From the NCBI RefSeq assembly GCF_000721935.1, contig NZ_KL585416.1, positions 14,797 to 21,782 of the forward strand: a DNA stretch of 6,986 nt, read 5' to 3'. Positions 1 through 5,374 of this stretch are shown piece by piece (position 1 is the first letter of the stretch; each line of letters opens with the position of its first letter). This DNA is from Streptomyces sp. NRRL WC-3549. Lineage in GTDB: Bacteria; Actinomycetota; Actinomycetes; Streptomycetales; Streptomycetaceae. The position numbers and the translations under genes are program-made. Under the pieces are notes generated by a model. That model was not told where the DNA came from. It ran no database searches and saw only the letters and a program-made list of their open reading frames with translations.

Positions 1-232
1 GCTCCCCGCCGAACGTGACCCGGCCGGAGGTGGGCGGGACCAGGCCGAGCAGGGACCGGGCCAGCGTCGTCTTGCCGCAACCCGACTCGCCGACCAGGGC
101 CACGATCTCGCCCGGCCGGATGTCCAGGTCGACCCCGTCGACGGCACGCGCCGTCGACGCCCCGCGGCGGCCGGGGAAGGCGACCTCCAGGGCCTCGGCG
201 CTGAGCAGCGGGGTGGAGGCGGGGGTGGTCAC
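1..232 (-). CDS. Peptide ABC transporter ATPase, second subunit (OppF/DppF type), 3' part cut by the window edge
   Basis: This is the start of the second ATP-hydrolysing subunit of the importer; it would act on the cytoplasmic face of the membrane as partner of the ATPase encoded just upstream. Seventy-seven codons are present and open to the left edge. They show the N-terminal beta strands of an ABC ATPase (DGVDLDIRPGEIVALVGES) and a complete Walker A motif, GESGCGKT, at residues 48-55, followed by a LARSLLGLVPPTSG stretch typical of Opp/Dpp ATPases. The Q-loop, signature, Walker B and any C-terminal oligopeptide domain lie outside the window. The GTG start at 232 is fixed by a strong Shine-Dalgarno GAGGAG six bases upstream and by a 4-base GTGA overlap with the preceding stop, which implies translational coupling. 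The F-subunit assignment rests on its place as second ATPase in the operon; the ABC ATPase call is firm. Confidence 0.93.
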   Translation of the reverse strand, partial: MTTPASTPLLSAEALEVAFPGRRGASTARAVDGVDLDIRPGEIVALVGESGCGKTTLARSLLGLVPPTSGRVTFGGE

Positions 233-1296
233 GACGTGCTCCTCGCTGTCTCGTTCTCGGTGCCGTTCCGCAGGCCCGGCGTCCCGGGGGCGTCCGGCTC
301 CGCCAGCACACAGGCCGCCCGCCGGCCCTGCCCCGCGTCCCGGAGTTCCTGGTCCTCGGTGGCGCAGGACTCCAGTGCCACCGGGCAGCGCGGGTGGAAC
401 GTGCAGCCCGAGGGCAGCGCCGCCGGATCCGGTGGGTCGCCCGGCAGACCGCGCGGGGCGTGCCGGGAGGAGAGGTCGCCGACCGTGGGGAAGGCGGCCG
501 ACAGGGCGTGCCCGTAGGGGTGCCGGGCGTCCTCGTACACCTGCTTCGCCGGGCCCTCCTCGACGACGCGGCCCGCGTACATCACCGCCAGCCGGTCACA
601 GGTGTCGGAGAGCACCGCCAGGTCGTGGCTGATCATGACGAGGCCGAGGTCCTGGTCGGCGACGAGCCGCTCGATCAGCCGCAGGATCTGTGCCTGGATC
701 ATCACGTCCAGGGCGGTCGTGGGCTCGTCGGCGACGATCAGCCGGGGATCGCAGGCCAGCGCCATGGCGATCATCACCCGCTGGCGCTGGCCGCCGGACA
801 GCTCGTGCGGGTAGGCGTTCGCGCGTGCCGCCGGCAGACCCACCTGTTCCAGCAGTTCGCCCGCGCGCTTGCGGGCGGCGGCCGGGGTGGACCTCCGGTG
901 CAGCAGAATCGGTTCGGCGATCTGGTCCCCGATGCGGTGCACCGCGTTCAGCGAGTGCATCGCGCCCTGGAAGACGATCGAGGCCCCGGCCCAGCGCACG
1001 GCCCGCAGCCGTCCCCACTTCATGGTGAGGACGTCCTCGCCGTCGAGCAGGATCTGACCGCTCAGGGTGGCGGACGGGGGAAGCAGCCGCAGCAGCGCGA
1101 GCGCCAGCGTCGACTTCCCGCAGCCCGACTCACCGGCGATGCCCAGCTTCCTGCCCGCCTCGACGCGCAGGTCGACGCCGCGTACGGCGGGTACGGCCGA
1201 GGGCCCCGAACCGTAGGTGACCCGCAGGTCCCTGACGTCGAGCAACGGCTGACCGGCCTCGGGCCTCGGCGCGGTCTCCTGCTTCACAGCGGTCAA
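229..1296 (-). CDS. Peptide ABC transporter ATPase, first subunit (OppD/DppD type)
   Basis: This cytoplasmic subunit hydrolyses ATP to drive peptide import. Numbered from the TTG at 1296 (355 aa), it has every ABC hallmark: Walker A GESGCGKST (55-63), Q-loop FQGAMHSLN with Gln110, signature LSGGQ (166-170), Walker B LIVADEP (186-192) and H-loop His224 in MISHD. A C-terminal oligopeptide-transporter domain follows, starting near HPYGHAL. It holds Cys298, Cys304, Cys311 and Cys329 (C-x5-C-x6-C-x17-C), the pattern proposed to bind an Fe-S cluster in actinobacterial OppD/DppD. The frame stays open up to 1404, but those residues are Arg-rich, unlike the family, and overlap the permease gene, so I reject that start. 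TTG 1296 overlaps the permease stop as TTGA and has GGGGGTG five bases upstream. GTG 1287 is the alternative. The function call is firm, the exact substrate is not. Confidence 0.95.
   Translation of the reverse strand: MTAVKQETAPRPEAGQPLLDVRDLRVTYGSGPSAVPAVRGVDLRVEAGRKLGIAGESGCGKSTLALALLRLLPPSATLSGQILLDGEDVLTMKWGRLRAVRWAGASIVFQGAMHSLNAVHRIGDQIAEPILLHRRSTPAAARKRAGELLEQVGLPAARANAYPHELSGGQRQRVMIAMALACDPRLIVADEPTTALDVMIQAQILRLIERLVADQDLGLVMISHDLAVLSDTCDRLAVMYAGRVVEEGPAKQVYEDARHPYGHALSAAFPTVGDLSSRHAPRGLPGDPPDPAALPSGCTFHPRCPVALESCATEDQELRDAGQGRRAACVLAEPDAPGTPGLRNGTENETARSTS
239..244 (-). promoter_or_regulatory. Shine-Dalgarno of the second ATPase gene
   Basis: GAGGAG on the minus strand lies six bases before the GTG at 232. 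It sits inside the last codons of the upstream ATPase gene. It is the clearest ribosome-binding site in the operon and decides the start of the partial ATPase gene. Confidence 0.75.
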
Positions 1297-2211
1297 CGGG
1301 ACACCCCCAGCTTGGGGTTGAGCACGGACTCGACGGTACGGCCGCACAGCGTGAACGCGAGGGCGACGACCGCGATGGCGAGTCCGGGCGGAGCGAGGTA
1401 CCACCAGTTGCCGGAGCTGACGGCCCCGGCCTCACGCGCGTCCTGGAGCAGCCCGCCCCAGGAGACGATCGTGGGATCGCCGAGCCCGAGGAAGGCGAGC
1501 GTCGCCTCGGTGAGGATGGCGGTGGAGATCACCAGCGTCGTCTGGGCGAGCACCAGCGGCATCACGTTGGGCAGGACGTGACGGGACATGATGTGCCGGT
1601 GCCCTCCGCCGAGCGCCCGGGAGCGCTCGATGTACGGCCGGGCCTCCACGGACAGCGTCTGCGCCCGTACCAGCCGGGCGGTCGTCGGCCAGGTCGTCAC
1701 CCCGATCGCCAGGATCGTCGTCCAGATGGACCGGGACAGCACGGTGGCCAGCGCGATGGCCAGCACCAGTGTCGGCATCACCAGGAACCAGTCGGTGATC
1801 CGCATGACGACGTTGCCGTACCAGCCCTTGAAGTGGCCGGCGGTGACGCCCACCAGGGTGCCGATGGCCACGGAGAGGAACGCGGCGAGCAGGCCCACGG
1901 TCAGCGACACCCGGGTGCCCCACACCAGCAGGGCCAGCAGGCTGCGGCCGAACTGGTCGGTGCCGAGCGGGAAGGCCGCGCTCGGCGGTTCCAGGGCGGT
2001 GCCGGGAGCGGCTGACGCTCTGCGAGTCGGCGCCCACCAGCCAGGGAGCGGCGAGCGCGGCCACGGCGATCAGCGCCAGGACGGCGAGTCCCGCGAGGCC
2101 GGTCCCGTGGGTGCGGTACTGACGCCAGAAGCGGGCGGCGGCCTGACGCCGCCGGGTCCGGGCGAGGCTGCGCGGTCCGGGGCCCGGTACCGCGTCGGTC
2201 GTGGTCGTCAT
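1293..2211 (-). pseudogene. Peptide ABC transporter permease, second subunit (OppC/DppC type), disrupted by a frameshift
   Basis: The intact protein would be the second membrane subunit of the importer. From ATG 2211 the first 67 codons (to 2011) give a normal OppC N-terminus: a basic stretch, a first membrane helix (LAGLAVLALIAVAALAAPWL) and GADSQSV. The same frame then degenerates into Arg/Pro-rich sequence and stops at 1432. One base further on, another frame continues the family sequence (APGTALEPPS, PLGTDQFGRSLL), the remaining helices, and the cytoplasmic coupling loop (about 1557-1646, RSRALGG to HVLPNVMP), ending at TGA 1293. Skipping a single base near 2010 restores exactly 305 codons, a usual OppC length; two missing bases would do so too. 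The ATG overlaps the preceding stop as ATGA. The change could be a sequencing error, a true mutation or, less likely, recoding. As sequenced, no full-length permease is made. Confidence 0.88.
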
Positions 2212-3299
2212 CGGCCCACCCGGGGATCGAGGAGCGGATAGATCACATCGGCGAGCGTGTTCATCAGGATCACCGCTGCGGCGAAGACGAAGAACAGGGC
2301 CTGCACGAGCGGCAGGTCGGGCACGCTGAGCGCCTGGTAGAAGAGGCCGCCGAGACCCGGCCAGGAGAACACCGTCTCCACCAGGATGGCGCCCGCCACC
2401 GTGTTGCCCAGGTTCACGAAGAGCAGGGTGACGGTCGGCAGCATCGCGTTCGGCACGGCGTGGCGGCGGCGTACGAGGTCGTCGCGCAGTCCCTTGGCCC
2501 GGGCCGTCGTCAGATAGTCGCTGCCCATCTCGTCGAGCAGCGAGGAGCGCATCACCAGCAGGGTGCGGGCGTACTCGACGGCGACGAGCGTGATCACCGG
2601 CAGGACCAGGTGGTGGGCCACGTCCAGGACGTGGTCGAGGCCGCTGCCGGGGCCCGACTCCATGCCGCCGGTCGGGAAGAGCCCCGGGATCGGGCCGATG
2701 CCCACCGACAGGGTGATGATCAGCAGGAGCCCGAGCCAGAACGAGGGGACCGAGTACAGCGTCAGGGCGAAGGCGGTGTGGAAGCGGTCGCCCGCAGAAC
2801 CGTTACGCCACGCGGACCGGGACCCCAGCCAGACGCCGATCACCGTGTAGATCACGAAGGCGGTGCCGGTGAGCAGCAGCGTGGCGGGCAGCGCCTCGGC
2901 GATCTTGTCCACGACGGGGGCGTGGAACTGGTACGAGGTGCCGAAGTCGCCGGTCAGGGCCTTGCCGCAGTACTCGGTGAACTGCTGCCAGAGCGGCAGG
3001 TCCAGCCCGAATTCGCGACGCATCGAGGCGATCTGCTCGGCCGACACCTGGCGCCCGCCGGTCATCTGCTTGACCGGGTCGCCGGGGATCAGCCGGAAGA
3101 GGAAGAAGCTGGTGACGAGCACGGCGAACAGCGAGACGGCCGCACCGGCCAGCTTGCCCGCCGCATAGCGGAGGTACGCGGTCGCGCCGCGGGCGCGCGG
3201 CCCGCGGGCCGGCGGTACGACCGGAGCCGTACCGTCGGCCTGCGCGGTGCCCGCGCCCGCCGCCCCCGGCGGGGGCGCGGGAATGCTTTCAGAGCTCAT
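2208..3299 (-). CDS. Peptide ABC transporter permease, first subunit (OppB/DppB type)
   Basis: This inner-membrane permease of 363 aa forms half of the translocation pore. A hydrophobic helix at about 48-70 is followed by the family motif IPGDPV (71-76) and the extracellular segment with FGLDLPLWQQF, as in BPD_transp_1_N. Further helices lie near 137-158, 175-199, 221-241, 270-296 and 320-345. The cytoplasmic coupling loop that docks on the ATPase is at about 251-277 (DYLTTARAKGL to AVPNAMLP). The protein ends YPLLDPRVGR, a usual OppB terminus. The first 40 residues are an unusual Ala/Pro/Gly-rich extension before the first helix. Only three bases separate ATG 3299 from the stop of the binding-protein gene and no good Shine-Dalgarno is visible (GGAAG is 14 bases away), so translation probably depends on coupling. 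The stop overlaps the next permease start. Confidence 0.95.
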   Translation of the reverse strand: MSSESIPAPPPGAAGAGTAQADGTAPVVPPARGPRARGATAYLRYAAGKLAGAAVSLFAVLVTSFFLFRLIPGDPVKQMTGGRQVSAEQIASMRREFGLDLPLWQQFTEYCGKALTGDFGTSYQFHAPVVDKIAEALPATLLLTGTAFVIYTVIGVWLGSRSAWRNGSAGDRFHTAFALTLYSVPSFWLGLLLIITLSVGIGPIPGLFPTGGMESGPGSGLDHVLDVAHHLVLPVITLVAVEYARTLLVMRSSLLDEMGSDYLTTARAKGLRDDLVRRRHAVPNAMLPTVTLLFVNLGNTVAGAILVETVFSWPGLGGLFYQALSVPDLPLVQALFFVFAAAVILMNTLADVIYPLLDPRVGR

Positions 3300-3302
3300 G
3301 GA

Positions 3303-5177
3303 CTATTCACGGTCTTCCGCGGTGGAACGGCGACGCATGGCGAACAGCAGCCCGCCACCGGCGAGGACGACTACGGCGGCCCCGGCCCCGATGAGGACCC
3401 CGGTGGAGCTGCCGCCGCCGGACGAGCCGCCCGACGCGCCGGCGGCCGGGGCCGCGGACCACCAGCTCCAGTAACCGTCCTGGCCGTAGATGTTGCCCGC
3501 GTCGGCGGGCATCGTCGTGATGGACTCGATCTGGTCGGTGCGGTAGGCCTCGACGGCATTCGGGTACGCCATGACGTTCATGTACCCCAGGTCGTACAGC
3601 CGCGACTCCATCTGCTTGACCAGGTCAGCCCGTTTGGCGGGGTCGTATTCGGCGAGCTGCTTCGCGTACAGCTCGTCGTACCGCTCGTCGCAGATGAAGT
3701 CGTCGGTCGCCGCCGTCTCCTTCGCCTTCGTCGGGAGCGCGGCGCAGGTGTGGATCGACATCACGAAGTCGGGGTCCGGGTTGACGGACCAGCCGTCGAA
3801 GGCGAGGTCGTACTCGCCCGCGAACCAGGGGTCGGAGACGTTGTCCATGCAGTCGACCTTCAGGCCGATGCCCAGGTCGCCCCACCACTCCTGGAGGTAC
3901 TTGCCGATCGCCTTGTCGTTCGGGTCGGTGGCGTGGCACAGGATGCGGAAGTCGAGCGGCTTGCCGTCCTTGCCCGTCCGCTTGCCCGCCGCGTTCTTCC
4001 GGTAGCCGGCCTCGTCCAGCAGGGCGCCCGCCTTCGCCGGATCGTAGGCGAACTTCTGTTCGGCCGAGGGCTTCCAGAAGTACGCGCCGAAGCGCGGCGG
4101 GATGTAGCCCTCGCCCTCCACGGCGTGGCCCTGGAAGACCTTGTCGACGACGGCCCCGCGGTCGACCGCCATGAACAGCGCCTGACGGACCTTCTGGTCC
4201 CGGAGCGCCGGGTGGCCGTCGCCGAACTTCTCGCCGGCCTTGGTGCGCGCGCCCGGGTTGACGGCCAGCGCGTAGAAGCGCCGGCCGGGGGCGTCGTTCA
4301 CCTTGATGTTGTCGGCGCCCTGCAAGGAGGCGGCCTGGGCGGGGGTGAGGCTCGGACTGCCGGCGACGAAGGACACCTCGCCCTTGCGCAGCGCGGCGAC
4401 GGCGGCGTCCTGGTCCTTGTAGTAGCGGAAGACGATCTCGTCGAACTTGGGCGCGCCGCGCCAGAAGTCCTTGTTGGCCTTGAGCTTCACATAGCTGTCG
4501 ACCTTGTAGTCCGTCAGGATGAACGGCCCGTTCCCCACGATGGGGAAGTCCTTGTCGTTGTTGAACTTGGAGAAGTCGGAGACCTTCTCCCAGATGTGCT
4601 TGGGGACGATGGGCACGTCCAGCGCCGTCATCGTGGCCTGGGGCTTCTTCAGCTCGATGACCAGCTTGTCCGGGCTGGGGGCCGTGACCTTCTTGAAGTT
4701 GCTGACGAAGCTTCCGTTCGAGGTGGCGGCGCCCTCGTCCGTCATCATCGTGTTGAAGGTCCACGCCGCGTCCTCGGCGGTGGCCTGCTGCCCGTCCGAC
4801 CACTTCGAGTCCGACCGGATGGTGTACGTCCAGGTCAGCTTGGACTGCGACGATTCCCACGCGGTGGCGAGACCGGGGATCGTGTGGTTGTCCTTGGCGT
4901 CGTAGTTGGTCAGGAAGTCGTACATGAGCCGGGAGATGCTCGTGGAGACCAGCCGCTGGGCGAGGAACGGGCTCAGGGAGTCGACGCTCTGCGCGACCGC
5001 GACCGTGAGCGTCGAGGTGTCCGAGCCGGCCGCCCGGGCCTCCTGCGCGGAGGGGCCGACCGGGTTCCCGGGGACGACGGAACCGGCGGCCAGGGCCAGC
5101 GCCGCCGCGCCCGAGGTGAGCAGGAGGCGCAGACCGCCGCGGGGGCGGGCCGGGCGTGGAGGGGGACTTGTGACCAT
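3303..5177 (-). CDS. Extracellular solute-binding protein, family 5, with C-terminal membrane anchor
   Basis: This is the substrate receptor of the importer, outside the membrane. The body matches SBP_bac_5 (Opp/Dpp/Nik type): VDSLSPFLAQ near the N-terminus, then PGLATAWESS, LTWTYTIRSDSKWSDGQ, ATAEDAAWTFN, VGNGPFILTDY and VRQALFMAVDR. The signal peptide is PRGG plus a hydrophobic LRLLLTSGAAALALAAG stretch and a likely signal peptidase I site at EARAA. There is no lipobox cysteine. Instead the protein ends with a Gly/Ser-rich linker, a helix (TGVLIGAGAAVVVLAGGGLL) and an RRR stop-transfer, encoded in about 3303-3437, so it is probably anchored at its C-terminus. Four cysteines in the mature part could form two disulfides. 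ATG 5177 (624 aa) has GAGGT ten bases upstream; ATG 5198 and GTG 5207 are in-frame alternatives with poorer ribosome-binding sites. It is the first gene of the operon. The ligand is probably a peptide but cannot be read from sequence. Confidence 0.94.
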   Translation of the reverse strand: MVTSPPPRPARPRGGLRLLLTSGAAALALAAGSVVPGNPVGPSAQEARAAGSDTSTLTVAVAQSVDSLSPFLAQRLVSTSISRLMYDFLTNYDAKDNHTIPGLATAWESSQSKLTWTYTIRSDSKWSDGQQATAEDAAWTFNTMMTDEGAATSNGSFVSNFKKVTAPSPDKLVIELKKPQATMTALDVPIVPKHIWEKVSDFSKFNNDKDFPIVGNGPFILTDYKVDSYVKLKANKDFWRGAPKFDEIVFRYYKDQDAAVAALRKGEVSFVAGSPSLTPAQAASLQGADNIKVNDAPGRRFYALAVNPGARTKAGEKFGDGHPALRDQKVRQALFMAVDRGAVVDKVFQGHAVEGEGYIPPRFGAYFWKPSAEQKFAYDPAKAGALLDEAGYRKNAAGKRTGKDGKPLDFRILCHATDPNDKAIGKYLQEWWGDLGIGLKVDCMDNVSDPWFAGEYDLAFDGWSVNPDPDFVMSIHTCAALPTKAKETAATDDFICDERYDELYAKQLAEYDPAKRADLVKQMESRLYDLGYMNVMAYPNAVEAYRTDQIESITTMPADAGNIYGQDGYWSWWSAAPAAGASGGSSGGGSSTGVLIGAGAAVVVLAGGGLLFAMRRRSTAEDRE

Positions 5178-5186
5178 GGGACGTGG

Positions 5187-5191
5187 ACCTC
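5187..5191 (-). promoter_or_regulatory. Probable Shine-Dalgarno of the binding-protein gene
   Basis: GAGGT on the minus strand lies ten bases before ATG 5177. It is the best match among the three in-frame starts (5177, 5198, 5207) and is the reason for preferring 5177. The spacing is slightly long, so the choice is moderate. Confidence 0.45.
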
Positions 5192-5230
5192 GCGTCATGA
5201 CTCGCACGGTGAAGGCGGGCAGATCTCTGG

Positions 5231-5246
5231 TTCGCCAGCTGGTGAA
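5231..5246. promoter_or_regulatory. Candidate operator: 16-bp near-palindrome at the transcription start
   Basis: The sequence TTCGCCAGCTGGTGAA is an inverted repeat with a perfect CCAGCTGG core and TTC/GAA outer arms; only the pair 5234/5243 fails to match. It begins five bases downstream of the proposed -10 box, so it would cover the transcription start of the importer operon. That is a common place for a repressor site. No regulator gene is visible in the window, and the site is proposed from symmetry and position only. Confidence 0.4.
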
Positions 5247-5251
5247 GCGAA

Positions 5252-5280
5252 GGTTTATCAGCGGGTCCGGGCTGCGTCAA
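5252..5280 (-). promoter_or_regulatory. Promoter of the importer operon (sigma-70/HrdB-like)
   Basis: On the minus strand, TTGACG (5275-5280) is followed after exactly 17 bases by TAAACC (5252-5257). The -35 box is a full match to the TTGAC seen at Streptomyces housekeeping promoters; the -10 box keeps TA but lacks the final T. The expected start is near 5245, giving a leader of about 70 bases to ATG 5177. It lies between the terminator of the upstream ATPase gene and the binding-protein gene, where an operon promoter is needed. Confidence 0.6.
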
Positions 5281-5320
5281 CGGTCGGCCAAACCGGGTGT
5301 GGGCTGCGCGAATACAAGGG

Positions 5321-5350
5321 GGGCCCGCACCGTGGGAACGGTGCGGGCCC
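5321..5350 (-). terminator. Hairpin terminator downstream of the MinD-like gene
   Basis: A perfect 13-bp GC-rich stem (arms 5321-5333 and 5338-5350, ending in GGGCCC) closes a 4-base loop. It begins 24 bases after the TAA of the MinD-like gene. In the minus-strand transcript it is followed by CCCCCUUGUAUUCG, so there is no long U-run, as is common for terminators in high-GC actinomycetes. It separates the ATPase gene from the importer promoter and could also weakly stop antisense transcription. Confidence 0.75.
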
Positions 5351-5374
5351 TCATTGGTTTAGACCTCTACTGCC

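Noticed and set aside
1297..1404. Longer N-terminus for the first ATPase starting at 1404
   Set aside because: These 36 codons are Arg-rich, unlike the family, and would overlap the C-terminus of the permease by over 100 bases. A start at 1296 or 1287 fits the operon spacing.
394..1581. Plus-strand open frame of 395 codons opposite the first ATPase
   Set aside because: The minus strand encodes all ABC motifs in order here; the plus frame has no recognisable feature or ribosome-binding site.
2000..2020. Programmed ribosomal frameshift in the second permease gene
   Set aside because: No slippery sequence, internal Shine-Dalgarno or strong downstream structure is visible, and OppC genes are not known to be recoded. 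Sequencing error or mutation is simpler.
5227..5238. Small CTGG-TTCG-CCAG hairpin in the leader region
   Set aside because: A 4-bp stem is too short to stand as a regulatory RNA or terminator alone; it overlaps the candidate operator and is mentioned only as a coincidence.
3625..5280. Minus-strand open frame of 551 codons in another phase of the binding-protein gene
   Set aside because: The product is low-complexity Arg/Gly/Pro sequence, and the overlapping frame has full family 5 similarity, a signal peptide and a membrane anchor.
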